From Euptelea pleiosperma (lineage: Eukaryota; Streptophyta; Magnoliopsida; Ranunculales; Eupteleaceae), in NCBI GenBank assembly GCA_035048495.1, contig CM068545.1, positions 23,780,741 to 23,844,740 of the forward strand: 64,000 nucleotides of DNA, written 5' to 3'. Under the pieces are notes generated by a model. That model did no database searches. It was not told the origin of the DNA and saw nothing but the letters and a program-made list of their open reading frames with translations. Shown in pieces: positions 9,801 to 20,605 of this stretch. A program made the translations under genes and the position numbers. Numbering within the stretch: position 1 is the stretch's first letter; every line of letters begins with the position of its first letter.

Positions 9801-10973
9801 AAGCAAAACCGGGTCCCCTCAAGCATGTACCGTTTGTGGCAGTTATAACTTACAAGAGGAACATGCACCGTTGTCATTTCACATCAATTCAAAGCTCACA
9901 TTCCCACTTCGGATCATTTGAAATTTTGATTATGAAATGAGATGAATCTAACGGCTGTCATAATGATAACGGTTATTTGCAAAAAAAAATCTTTAATGTT
10001 ATAACGGACGTTATTTTGTCGGTTATCCATTATTTACTGTTATCGATGTTATTTTGAAAAAAATTAAAAATAATTTTTTTTTGACCACGACGTAATTAAC
10101 CTGTTATGACAGTTGTTATAACGATGTAAGGGACAGCTTCGATATGCATTTCTACGCATGGAAAAGATATTTTTTTTTGCGCGAAAAGAACTTTCAAAAA
10201 ATATTTTTCTGGAGCGCAAAGTCAAGATCCAAATTGCTTCAAGTATTTGCATCAACAAGCCGGTCATCGCTGCATGAGCACATAGCGCAATCGATTAATG
10301 AAAAAGTAATCCAACGGTGGTTGATAGTGCTGTGCTGGCATTCACTTAATGAAAAAAAAAAAGCCAATGCCACGCTAAGTGAGCACCAGCTCAGGGCCCT
10401 TGAGCCCGACCCTACAAAAAAAAATGTAGAATTAATGTACTATCACTCCTGTCATAGAGCTTTGAACTGAGGAACAGGAATTTACCCAACATTATTGTTA
10501 GGTCTAGGGTATCATCAATACATAAAACAAAGATAACACAATGCCCCGTTCTTTTCATACGAGCACGCGCAAATCCACATTTTGTTCTTATTGCGACGGT
10601 CACCTGCTCTCGCTGTATGGGGCCGGGATTCTGGTGTTGATCTCATTGGTCCACATTTGCGCATGATGACACATGCATACTCCCCACCAGTGAATATTTC
10701 TTTAGTTTTATATATTCTCCCTTTTTCTTGACATTTTTATTTTACTCCCCACCATCTTCTTTAATTCTTCCATTGGAGTATTTTCTAATCTGAACACGGT
10801 TTGGAAGGTAGGATCAGGGGAATCTAAGTTCAGGATTCTGATAATTTCGCCAACCCATCTTTTGCCAATGCCCAACACTCAGTTCTATTTTTATGTCCCT
10901 GCTAGGCCAATGCCTCCTCTTCCCCATTCAACCAATTTCCTTAGGTTCTTTTGTTCTTCTTTTTATTTTCATT
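9801..10973. other. Repeat relics, no gene seen
   Basis: 9945-10135 is a degraded member of the AACGG/CCGTTAT-rich family bounded elsewhere at 25918-26308. 10300-10430 resembles a dispersed repeat with GGTGGTTGATAGTGCTGTGC and CAGCTCAGGGCCCTTGAGCC, found again near 12760 and 13430. 10430-10973 shows nothing I recognise. Confidence 0.4.
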
Positions 10974-11344
10974 TGTCTAATACTCCAAAGGCACCTAGGT
11001 GATAGAGGTACAGAAAGTTTAAGTCTTAACCTTTTAGGATCCTAACATTTCACCACACTTCTAAGGCTTACGTCCACAGTGGCTCACTCTGAGGTGGCTT
11101 TCACTCTGGTACCCCCTATTTTCTCATTTTTTGTAAATGAGTCCCTCTCATTTTTTTCGTATCCCTATTTTCTCTTTTCGAGTGACCCCCGATTAGCCCA
11201 TTCCCTAAATCACCCCTCTCGTGTCTTGAACCTATGATGTGGGGTTGGCTCTGATACTAAATGTCAAGATCCAAACCAATGCTCCAAAAGCACCTAGGTG
11301 ATAGAGGTGCAGAAAGCCTAAGTCTTAACCTTTAGAATCTGAAC
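10974..11344 (-). mobile_element. TRIM-like miniature LTR retrotransposon
   Basis: Two direct repeats of about 75-83 bp (10974-11047 and 11262-11344) share CACCTAGGTGATAGAGGT and AAGTCTTAACCTTT. On the minus strand the 3' copy begins TGTTAGGATCC and the 5' copy ends GGATCTTGACA. Immediately after it (11245-11261) is TTTAGTATCAGAGCCAA, a close match to the plant initiator-tRNA-Met primer site (TGGTATCAGAGC). A purine-rich GAAGTGTGGTGAAA precedes the 3' copy. There is no coding capacity. A second copy is at 17075-17390. Confidence 0.8.
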
Positions 11345-11947
11345 GTGGTTGACTTAAGTAACAATGGACTTGAATCACATGTCGTTAGTATTGTACTTAA
11401 AATATTATGATCCTTTCAAAGGTGCATTAACAGGTGCATGCTGCATGTCACGTTTTAATGTTAGTCAAATGATAGTTAAACTAGGTCAAAGGGAGTGATC
11501 CTAAAGTTAGAAAGTATAAGGGGGAATTACTAATTACTTTCAATTTCAGGGGGTGTTACTAAAATACCCTTATTTATATCGTCCAATAAGAAATAGAAGA
11601 TTTTCCAACGTGTCCACCTCACCAGAAATAACTACCAACTGCCAAGACCACCATACCTTAGATTCCAAATAGGTTCTAACTGTAGAGTGTAGAACTAGTC
11701 ATTGTTTTCTTTTTCTGGTTAAAAGAACTTAGTCTTGCTTTCAACAGCAAAAATGCTTTAAGAAAAGGTCAATACCTTATAGAGAACTAAAAGGTCCATT
11801 GTGCCACAGAATCCATGAATCAGGTCCATATAAAGGGTTTCTTTAAGGAAAAAATAAAAGGATAATTATTAATGTTGGACCTTAGTCAAAAGAGATTATA
11901 CAAAAAACTGAAAAACCTTAGTCAAAAAGTGAGAATATGCTTACAAC
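11345..11947. other. No recognisable feature
   Basis: AT-rich sequence without repeats I can place and without a convincing ORF. It could include intron or upstream sequence of the possible exon at 11948-12166. Confidence 0.3.
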
Positions 11948-12166
11948 ATGAAGGAAGGTTGGTGCATCTCAACAAAGAGAGAGAGAGAAGGGTCTCCCTC
12001 TATGACCCATTTGAAAGGTTGTGGGGCAGATGGAAGGCATAGATTATGGGAAGAATGTGAGGGAGTAGGTGGGCCCTTTATGATGGAAGGATTTGTGGAA
12101 ATTGAATATGAAGAGCTTCAAAAAGGGAAGAAATTAAGACTTATGGGGCTTCCAAGCAAGTGGTAA
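11948..12166 (+). CDS. Possible exon or gene relic, unknown product
   Basis: An open frame of 72 codons encodes a balanced, low-repeat peptide containing LWEECEGVGGP, EIEYEELQKGKK and ending GLPSKW before a stop. Composition looks more like a real protein than nearby repeat ORFs, and the sequence is not part of any repeat family I could trace in the window. I do not recognise the family. A CTCAACAAAG|AG at about 11980 could be a splice acceptor, making this a last exon. It could equally be chance. Confidence 0.25.
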   Translation: MKEGWCISTKREREGSPSMTHLKGCGADGRHRLWEECEGVGGPFMMEGFVEIEYEELQKGKKLRLMGLPSKW

Positions 12167-13666
12167 TTTTATAAGGATTAGAGTAATAAGATACTAATCT
12201 AGGTCGGTAGTGTGTTTAAGAGAATCACGTATTCTTCAAAAAAAAAAAAGAAAAAAAAAAAGGTGTTTTGCACGCCACTCTTAAGTAGGAAAACCCCACT
12301 TTCAACCTATTTAGATTCACTCCTCCACGATATGTCTGAAAGCAAATTATCCCACTGACCATAACACTAATGTTAGTGCCCTCTTGAATTCATCTAGCAA
12401 CATGGGTCAAAATTTCCGAATTAGGGGCCGGAACGGTCGGGCCGGATCCAAATTAAGATCAGCCCGATCTAACTCGGTCTCAAGTTGTCTCGCTCGAGAT
12501 GATGTACCGATCCCTAGAGCCATGTCTAGCAATAGTTCTAAGAAGGACAAGTAATCTAAATTTCCCTTTTAGACGATTGTTTCCATTGATTTATAATAAT
12601 GAACACAGTTTTCACCTACCCTTTTTAGTTTTTGGAATCCTTTTTAATTTAAAGGCTCAGGCTCAGGCTCCGAGGATTCGTCTTTCACTTGTGTCCTCGG
12701 CCATGAATTTCACGAATCCAATGGATGTTTTGCTTTGGCAAAAATTGAAAAAAAGTGAATGCCAGCTCAGCGCTATCAACCACCGTTGGATTCCAAATGC
12801 CCTGAGCCCGACCATTTTTTAAAAATTGAAAAAACTTAACTCAAAAACTCATTGAGTTGGGTTGACTCAATGACTGACGAATGACTCGGAGAATCAAAAT
12901 ACGTATTAAAATACAAATTTAAAAGTCAAAAAAATATAATCTAGTTTATATTATCTCATACTTTAAAAAAGTAGCCTAAAACCAATTGGATCACGTTACC
13001 GTCAAAGTTAGTTACAACGAGTCACATCAGTCACATCCAAATGATAAAATGGTCAAAAAATTATGTAAGTGAAACAATGTATAACGGTCGTTGTAACAGA
13101 CATAAGAAGGTGTATTGTAACGTTTTTCAAACTATGCAATTTTAAAACTCCGTCAAATTTCGAGTCATTAGCCTAAAAGTCTACTGAAAACTCTCTGATT
13201 TCTATTTTTAATTTCCCTCTAACCCTATCCGTAGGACTTTATCCGGTCTATACCAATTCTATCTTCTTCTTGGAGAAAACTTGTTCTCGAGTGGTTTTGT
13301 CTTCGCTTGGTTCTTTAAGGAGTATTATTCTTGTATCTATTGATGATGTCTCAGCTCCTCCGAGGACTCCCATTTTGTTACCCCCTTGGGAGTCAGACTT
13401 GGCGTCGTGGATTTTGAGAATCCAACTGTGGTTGATAGCACTGAGCTGGCATTCATGGTTGGATTCTCGGAATCCATGGCACGGAGTCCTACTCCCGAGG
13501 AGGGTTAGAAAAATGGGGGGATCCTGAGCCGGACCCATTGATGATAGGCCTTGTCCCATTGATTCCAGATGATCCCTTCTAAGAGGGAAGGGAAGACGTC
13601 GCAGGTTCAATCAAGAGAAGTTCTTCAAAGATGATAAAAAACTGCTCCTTTTCATAGAAGGGTCGT
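12167..13666. other. Mixed repeat relics, no gene seen
   Basis: Poly-A tracts lie near 12237-12262. 12660-12820 and 13300-13520 are diverged copies of a dispersed repeat (ACTGAGCTGGCATTCA, GGATTC...GGAATCCA words, and a terminal GGGGATCCTGAGCCGGACCC). 12840-13180 contains GACTCGG/GAGTCA-rich and TTGTAACAG words related to the hAT-like MITEs below. Confidence 0.4.
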
Positions 13667-14047
13667 GATGTAACAAGGTATACGTGAGATCTTTTCATTT
13701 GCGGAAGCGGCGTTTTTGGTAGTCACCACTGCCATCTGGGCCCACTGACCGCATGGATTTTTAGCCCACCCCTTAATAGACATTCATACTAAACATCAGC
13801 TTATTTAATTATTTTTAGCCGTTGGTTTTAATACTCAAAAAATGGTTGCATTCAACGGCTATAAGAATGCCTTAAAAAGTGTTAAAATCTAATGGTTATA
13901 GATTACCAATCAAGGTGATTTTTGGTCTGTATATCCATAAACGGGTGGGATAAACATCCATGCGGTCAGTGGGCCCAGATGGCAGTGGTGACTACCAAAA
14001 ATGCTGCTTCCACAAATGAAACAGTTTTAGGCATACCTTGTTACATC
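13667..14047. mobile_element. Foldback element with GATGTAACAAGGTAT ends
   Basis: Inverted repeats of over 90 bp begin GATGTAACAAGGTAT and end ATACCTTGTTACATC. The arms carry TTTCATTTGCGGAAGC, TTGGTAGTCACCACTGCCAT and GGGCCCACTGACCGCATGGA. The GACCG(C/T)ATGGAT core links it to the G-box foldback family, but the outer ends differ. Flanks on both sides contain a GGGTCG word, not a clean TSD. Confidence 0.75.
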
Positions 14048-14727
14048 TTTTTCCTTCACGGAAAGGGTCGGTCTCAGGGACCCCATTTTTCTGATCCCTC
14101 TTGGTGTTCGCGTGCTTGGCCTGGCCGTAGATTTCAAGAATGTGAACGCCGAGCTGACATAACTTTCTTCACTTTTGGGGGGCGCTGACAACCAATGTTG
14201 GATTCGTGAAATCCACGGCCGAGCGCGAGCTGAGGGGCAAATTATTCTAGCCCAAACGACTAAAAAAGAAGGGTAAGGTTTCCTCGAGATTCAACACATT
14301 GAATCAAATCCATTAAGTCTAAGACAAAGAGAGTAGAGGGGTCAGAAATAGGGGGTCCTCGGAGCCCGCAAGGGGTATGTGTCGACATTTTAGGAGGAGA
14401 ATTTTAAAGAAAAGAAGTCCCAGGGGACAACGAATTTTTTATCATAACATATTGCCATAATACACAAACATAGTACCAACTTTCTATTTTTTATTTTTAA
14501 TGTAAGTGAGCTATCTACAAAAGGTGAGGAAATAGAAGGCAATAAGAGGCTGAGTTGTGCCTACTTCACTTCCACGTAAGGGAGCTTAGGTGGCAACAAG
14601 CGTGTTTAGCTGGCCATTCGTCATGAGCCACCTGGTCCTACGGGGCGTCGTCTTTTGTTGACGTACCTACCTTCATGTCCATGTTCTTCTTCTAACAGAG
14701 GTTTGGATATAGAATGTCAATAAACTT

Positions 14728-14761
<34 letters not shown>

Positions 14762-14866
14762 GCTTAAAGGTGATTAATTATTTTAATAGGTCTCTTTCGA
14801 CCAAAAATGTCCAGCCAGAAGCATCATATCTCGACGTGTTATTCGTAGATTGGGTGTCTCGAATTC

Positions 14867-14899
<33 letters not shown>

Positions 14900-15052
14900 A
14901 CTCTTCACTCAAATTAGGTTCCGACCTTTAATTATTTTATTTTATTATTATAATAAAAATTATTATTTTTATAATAATAATTATTAGGGGAGTAGGTGGT
15001 GTAGAAACCCTAATCGGTGCTCATTCGTTATAAGTAGTATAAATAATTCCTT
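14048..15052. other. Repeat relics and microsatellites
   Basis: 14080-14250 has another copy of the GAGCTGACAT/GGATTCGTGAAATCCACGG repeat. There is an (AT)n run at about 14730-14758, an (ATT)n run at about 14870-14897 and AT-rich sequence to 14985. No gene. Confidence 0.5.
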
Positions 15053-15365
15053 AAGAGTCGTACTACCCCACGGATAACTCGACAAAAATACGTGCGGTTG
15101 ACGCCATTGATCGTTGGATTTATGAGATCCACAGTTTGACGACGCAACAACTATTTTACCTTTTGCAGTAACTGGGGATTTCTTGAATCCAGCGGTCAAT
15201 GACCTTAACCTTGTACTTTTTGTCCGGGGTTATCCGTGGGGTAGCATTTTGATTTCGAGTCGTACTACTCCACGGATAATTGGACAAAAATATGTGCGGT
15301 TGAGGTCAATTGACCGTTGGATTTAAGAGATCTATGGTCCACGATGCAACAACTCTTTACATTAA
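15053..15365. mobile_element. GGATAACNGGACAAAAA MITE, one full and one half copy
   Basis: The full copy is at 15053-15250: left GTACTACCCCACGGATAACT, right GGGGTTATCCGTGGGGTAGC, an inverted repeat including GGATTTATGAGATCC. A left half follows at 15256-15365 (TACTACTCCACGGATAATTG, TTAAGAGATCTATGG). Same family as 4366-4790. Confidence 0.7.
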
Positions 15366-16265
15366 TAAGTAATTTTTGATGTATTATTAAAAAAACTGCT
15401 AGGACATATCTTATCACATCAAAATCAGAAGGGTAAGAAACAAAGAGAGATAACTAGAAACCTTTCGGAATATCCATTATTTCAGGCAAGACCCAAGGGC
15501 CCTTCTGTTATATCTTTGTCTGGGCCCCACCTCATCATATGGATCCACTCTTGCAGGCTGAGATATGCCGGTGAGTGGTCGCACTCCGAAAGTGAAATTG
15601 CTAGACTAGAGAGCACGCATACCCACAACCCACAACCCACAACCGGTGCCCTCTTAAGGCACAAATTTCAACTCTTGGATATTTTTCTACCACATCTTTT
15701 TTATAGTTATAGTGAAGAGGCACACGTGGTGATATGCATGTGTAATTAAAAATAAAAAGACGAAAACCTTATAGGTGTAAAAGTATTCTCTATGGTGAGG
15801 AGATCATCTTCACAAAAAATCAAATCATTCCGATATTCGTAGACTGGTTTAGAAGTTGAAGAAATATGGACCGTCTGTTTTTACAGTGTAATTTGAAAAC
15901 CACACTTGATGGGGTTAGAAATTTCAGAGTGGGCTGATATTTTTGTTGGGGTAATCTATGTGAGGAGATCATCCTCATCAAAAATCAGCCATTGATTCAT
16001 CTTCTATGTGGGTCCACCAAAATGATTGTCAAAAATAGTTGTCCCCCAATCTTGACCCTTATAAAAAAAAACCAACATCAATAAAGTCCGTCACTTGTAC
16101 CTAAGAAACCTGGAGACCTTGCGAACTGATTTCTCTTTCTTTTTTGCATGTTTTGTTTCTCAAAAATAGGGATAGATTCTTTAGGTAGCCTGTACCTCTC
16201 ATCTCATTTTTCAGAATCTTATTGTGTTGGACTCTTTGAAGTCCAACAACAGGTGACCCAATAAC
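15366..16265. other. Unassigned sequence with part of a foldback element
   Basis: 15795-16010 is an inverted-orientation relative of the foldback at 26462-26732 (GAGGAGATCATCCTCATCAA, CAGCCATTGATTCATCTTCT, TTAGAAATTTCAGAGTGGGC). The rest shows no gene or recognised repeat. Confidence 0.4.
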
Positions 16266-16600
16266 CATGGTTTTAAAATGGTTACAACGAAAGTAACGGT
16301 TGTTTATAATGGTAACGCTTTGACCCCATTACGTTATTCCAATTTAACACTATTCCATTATAAGTAACGACCATTATTTTTAAAATAACAGCCGATATAA
16401 CGAAAATAGTGTCAGTTATTATTTTTTTAATACGTTTCAGAGAAAACTTCATTATTTCTTGTGATTGTTTCCGTTATTTTAAATTCATTTTTATTTGAAT
16501 TTCAAATTTAAAATCCGCTACAAATTCTCACAAATAACAGCTGTTAAATCCGTTATAACAGATATGACGACTGTTATATGTGCATGAAATAAACATATTA
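16266..16600. mobile_element. Decayed hAT-like MITE relic (CATGGTTTTAAAA start)
   Basis: It starts CCATGGTTTTAAAATGG, as at 17759 and 25918, followed by the same AACGG/CCGTTAT-rich interior. No matching right end or TSD was found, so it is truncated or decayed. Confidence 0.45.
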
Positions 16601-16723
16601 TTTTTATTCGTTACTGTCCATTAAAATATTGTGGTGTTGATTATACCGAAAATAATGGTAAAAGTCCCCTAATGGCCCATTTAAAACTTTGCCTACAAAG
16701 TAATCCTGACAAGAATAATCACT

Positions 16724-16941
16724 CCATTTTTTTATTTTTTTACTTTTTTTTTTGTAGTTACCATCGTGGGAGGGCCCCACGGATGAAGTCAGGTGAAACC
16801 TGGACCCGGTCGAGCCGGTAAAGGAGATTTCTACTCCTGGCACACTGCTCAAAGGAGGAAACTTGCCTGTGTGGGCTTGACCCCACAACCCCCTGAAAGA
16901 GGTGGATACACACCAACCATTTGAGCTGCCATGTTGGGTGT
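16724..16941 (-). mobile_element. tRNA-derived SINE, family 2, with 12-bp TSD
   Basis: On the minus strand it begins ACACCCAACATGGCAGCTCAA with an A-box-like GGCAGCTCAAATGG. A B-box-like GGGGTCAAGCCC follows, and it ends in a long A-rich tail (AAAAAAAAAGTAAAAAAATA). The perfect direct repeat AGTGATTATTCT (minus strand) flanks it at 16942-16953 and 16712-16723. A diverged relative is at 23225-23405. Confidence 0.85.
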
Positions 16942-17074
16942 AGAATAATCACTTCTAAGTCAAATTGTCTCGACACTTTCCTAGCATATTAAAATTTTAA
17001 GGTCCCATTTGGAAATCTTAGGTGTCAGACATTTTGAGCCTAGCCCTAATAGCTGAGCCAGGAAGGGGGGTCCT

Positions 17075-17390
17075 TGTTAGGATCTAATGACTAAGACCTA
17101 AGCTTTACCCACCTCTACCCCCTAGGTGCTTTTGGCATATTGTGTGGGTAATTAGGTATAGAACCAATCCCATGTTCTACGATTCCAGTCACGGAAGGGA
17201 CGACCTATAAAAAAAAGGCCAGAGTGAAAGCCGCCATGTGAAAAGGGTTATCTGAACCATAGAATAGGCCGCCGAGGACATTAGCTGAAAAATGTTGGTA
17301 TGTTAGGATCCTAATAGTTAAGACCTAAGCTTTACACACCTCTATCACCTAGATGCTATTGGCGTATTGGTTTGGATCTTAATAATAATC
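17075..17390 (+). mobile_element. TRIM-like element, second copy
   Basis: Direct terminal repeats of about 80 bp begin TGTTAGGATC at 17075 and at 17301, and share AAGACCTAAGCTTTAC, CACCTCTA and CTAGGTGCT/CTAGATGCT. After the first lies AGGTATAGAACCAA (about 17154-17167), a weak match to the tRNA-Met primer site. Opposite orientation to 10974-11344. Non-coding. Confidence 0.7.
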
Positions 17391-17758
17391 CTTCATCTCG
17401 GGGTACTAAACGATGTTCTAGATATCTACCAAATAGGTCCTAGGTGGTGAATTAGGGCCCCTTTGGAAATCTCATGTTTTCATGACTTAACCCATTCCTA
17501 GTCCAAAGAACCAGTTCAATGTTGCAATTACTTTTTGAGAAACCAACTTTGATTCCGTTTCGAAGGTGAAATATGAACAAGCATGACTCAAAAAATTGGC
17601 CCCGCACCATTACCAAACACATCCTAGAAGAACCAGACCTAGAATGGCCACATTTGTCCCCAATTTTTGGGTTTCTAGACATGTTCAAGTTTGGAGTACC
17701 TTGGAAGCTAGAAAAGAGTGGTAATCCCTCCACATCATCAAAAAATTGATATCTCAAC
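17391..17758. other. Unassigned, possible decayed MITE
   Basis: GGGCCCCTTTGGAAATCTCA at 17455 and ACCAAACACATCCTAG near 17614 could be degenerate termini of a small MITE. No gene. The open minus-strand frame here runs into the neighbouring MITE. Confidence 0.3.
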
Positions 17759-18252
17759 CATGGTTTTAAAAACAGCCGTTTAACCGGTAATGCCCCAAGC
17801 CCGTTTCTGTTAAAACTGTTTAAACACGTATTATCAGTTTTGAATAAAACGGCCATTTTTTTTTTTTTGTTTTAATGGCCATTAAAATCGTTTAAACAGC
17901 CGTTTAATTCTGAAAAATTTTGTGAAAAAAAAAAGGCCCTTAAATCCGTTTAATTTTCTTTAAATTCCATTTTTTTATTTTATTTTCAAATTTCAAAATT
18001 TGAATTTCAGCGCCATTTTTTCTGTTAAAATTGTTAAAACCATTAAAATCCGTTTAATTCTGTTTTTTTTTTTTTTTTTTTTCAAATTTCAAAATTTGAA
18101 TTTTAGAGCCATTTTTTCCATTAAAATCCATTAAAATCGTTAAAACCGTTTAATTTTGTTAAATTCCATTTTTACCCCTGGCCTTTTCAATCCGTTTAAA
18201 CGGTAACGCCCCCAGTCCGTTTAACCGTTAAAACGGCCTCCTTTAAACCTTG
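17759..18252. mobile_element. hAT-like MITE with perfect 8-bp TSD
   Basis: The ends are CATGGTTTTAAAAACAGCCG and CGGCCTCCTTTAAACCTTG, imperfect inverted repeats. The 8-bp direct repeat ATCTCAAC flanks it exactly (17751-17758 and 18253-18260), as for hAT elements. The interior is built of repeated CCGTTTAA/TTAAACGG words and AT-rich ATTTCAAAATTTGAA palindromes. Confidence 0.85.
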
Positions 18253-18604
18253 ATCTCAACAACTCTCTTTCCTCTTTCTTATTCTGCATATATAGTAAAG
18301 CAGTATAGCTGGAACAGATGGGCCCAACTTTCTGTCCTCCAGGTAGACGTGACGATGTGGCACTCTCCGCGAATGTCTTCACATGCAACCTAGTCACATT
18401 ACTCACATCCAGAGGCAGAGCCAGGATAATTTCTCTCTAAAGGGTTTCCCTAGAAAGGAAAACAGAAATAAAAACGAGTTTTCCAGGAAATGCCAAATTG
18501 AATGGGAAAATCAAGTTTCCTGGTAACTATATATGCTAAGCATGGGCAAAGACAACTAGTTCTACTTAAATCTTGAGCCTAGGAGCCTAGCTTTCTGTCT
18601 CTTC
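18253..18604. other. Flank duplicated on both sides of the Helitron-like array
   Basis: Sequence around 18253-18402 (CTCAACAACTCTCTTTC, CACATGCAACCTAGTCACAT) recurs diverged at 20035-20120 (CACATGCAACCCAGCTACAT, CTCAACAACTCTCTTTC) beyond the array. No gene. Confidence 0.4.
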
Positions 18605-20035
18605 CATGTATAGAACTAGGGGGCACGCGCCCGTGCCCACGGCACACCCCGACAAAGCATTTGCCCAAATTGGGTGTGAGTATGGCTGAGATCCACCGTC
18701 CAATTGCAGATAAGATATCAGCCATCTATATATGAGGCCTATAAGATGGGGAGACAACTGGGCTGAATTGTTATATACTAGTAGTTGGTCCGTGCCCACG
18801 GCACTCCTTGACAAAGCATTTGCCAAAATTGAGTGTGAGTGGCTGAGATACACCGTCCAGTTGAGGGATAAGATCTCGGCTCTTCTTTATTGAAGCCTAT
18901 AAGAGGGGGAGACAACTTCCCTGTTTTATTATATAGAATACTGGGTGCCCTGTGCCATCGGCACTCCTTGACAAAGAATTTGCCAAAATCAGGTGAGTGG
19001 CGGAGATCCACCGTCCATTTGAGGGAGGATTAGATCTCGGCCCTTCTTTGTTGATGCTTATAAGAGGAGGTATAAGTAGGGAGACAACCAATGTGTTTTG
19101 TTATATAGAATAGTAAATGGCCCATGCCCACGGCACTCTCCGACAAAATTGTTTGCAAAAATTGGGTGCCTTCGACACTCAAACGGTGTAACGGACTGGG
19201 GCGTTACCATTTTTTCCTTTATAACGGATTGTAACGCATAGAGGGAGAAATGGGAAAATAATAAAAAATAACGGTGTTGAAATTTAAATTTTGAATAAAT
19301 TGAGGTCAAATGAGGCGGATTGAGTGGCTGAAATCTAACCGTCCACATTAGATCGATGGATTTGATCTCAACTACTCTTTTATCTAACCGTCCACATTGG
19401 ATGGATGAATAAGATAAGAGAATACAACTGAGTTGTCTTGATATATGCGTGGGTGGCCCGTGCCCGCGACACTTTCCGACAAAGTGTTTATCAAAATCGG
19501 GTGGGAGTTAATCTCAGCCATCGATATTAAACATAGTGGATCTCAACCACTCATTATTGAAGCCATATAAGATAAGAGGGGTATAAGAAAACCATTAAAT
19601 TTATGTTAAATTCTATTTTTTTTTTAATTTTGAAATTTTAAATTTTAAATTTTAAATTTTAAATTTAAAATTTAAAATTTTAAAATTTGATTTCAGCACC
19701 ACTTTTTTTCTTTAAAATCATTAAAATCTATTTTTTTTCATTTTTGCTCCTGGCCGTTTCAATCTGTTTTAACGTTAACACCCCTCTTGAGGCATAAAAG
19801 TGGGGCTCCTAAGCCTGACGCTTGGGCTATATGTAAATCCAATCCATTTCATTCCTTATATGTAGATAAATAGTAGGTGACCCGTGCCCATGGCACTCAT
19901 CGACAAAGCGTTTGTCAAAATTGAGTGTAAGTGGCTGAGATCCACCGTCCATTTGGTGTGATAAGATCTCGGCCATCCGTTATGAAGCCGGATAAGAGGG
20001 GGAGACAACCGTCCTGTTTTGTTATATAGATATAG
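18605..20035 (-). mobile_element. Tandem array of short Helitron-like units
   Basis: Units of roughly 160-170 bp repeat near 18620, 18786, 18948, 19110, and again near 19450 and 19870. Each (minus strand) begins near TCTATATAACAAAACAG, passes GATCTTATC, TGGATCTCAGCCACTCA and TTGGCAAATNCTTTGTC, and ends in a GTGCCGTGGGCAC hairpin. The outermost unit ends GGGCACGGGCGCGTGCCC then CCTAG|T, matching the Helitron 3' rule (hairpin then CTRR, insertion before T). AACGG-rich and poly-T relics interrupt the array at 19160-19300 and 19590-19790. No Rep/helicase is present. Confidence 0.6.
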
Positions 20036-20180
20036 TGATGACGTGATACTCTTCACAAGCGTCTTTCACATGCAACCCAGCTACATCATCAAACCTTGCC
20101 ATCTCAACAACTCTCTTTCATCTTACATACTTTAAAAATAAAACTCTCTTTCAACTTTCCTAATTCTAAAACTCTATAAT

Positions 20181-20390
20181 TTTTAATTAACTAGAATCTC
20201 TTAAACTTAATTAAATATCATAAATCTATTTTCCTAATTAAAATCTCTTTCTACCAAAACTTTAAAACTCTCTCCAACAACTTTTTTTTTTTAATTAACT
20301 ATGATCTCTTAAACTTAATTAAATATCATAAATCTATTTTTCTAATTAAAATCTCTTTCTATCAAAATGTTAAAACTCTCTCCAACAACT
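20181..20390. repeat. Two-copy tandem duplication, about 109-bp period
   Basis: TAATTAACTAGAATCTCTTA at about 20184 recurs as TAATTAACTATGATCTCTTA at about 20293. Both are followed by the same AATTAAATATCATAAATCTA and AACTCTCTCCAACAAC blocks. Few differences, AT-rich, non-coding. Confidence 0.8.
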
Positions 20391-20439
20391 CCCTTTAATC
20401 CCAAAATTTCTCCATCTAAAATTTTAAAGTTGTGTTACC

Positions 20440-20605
20440 TGTTAACTGGACAAAAATTTCTACGTATGGCCGATGTCATTGATCCATGGTCTACGAGACA
20501 ACTATTTTACCCTTTGTAGTTGTTACCTCGTGACTATGGATCTCATGAATCCAATGGTCCAAATGATCATTGGCCCTAATCGTATTCTATTTTTTTTTTT
20601 TGCAG
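20440..20605. mobile_element. Decayed GGATAACNGGACAAAAA-family MITE
   Basis: It retains TTAACTGGACAAAAATTTC, CCATGGTCTACGAGACAACT, GTTGTTACCTCGTG and GGATCTCATGAATCCAATGG in the family order. The right terminus (GCAGTTATTCATGGGTA) is degraded. Confidence 0.5.

Noticed and set aside
13660..13720. Likeness to the 3' end of 18S rRNA (GTCG...TAACAAGGT...GCGGAAG)
   Set aside because: The words are separated by mismatches and insertions, and the same sequence is one arm of an inverted repeat. Chance or terminus similarity is more likely than rDNA.
17452..17856. 134-codon minus-strand ORF
   Set aside because: It crosses the boundary of the hAT-like MITE at 17759 and shows no recognisable motif.
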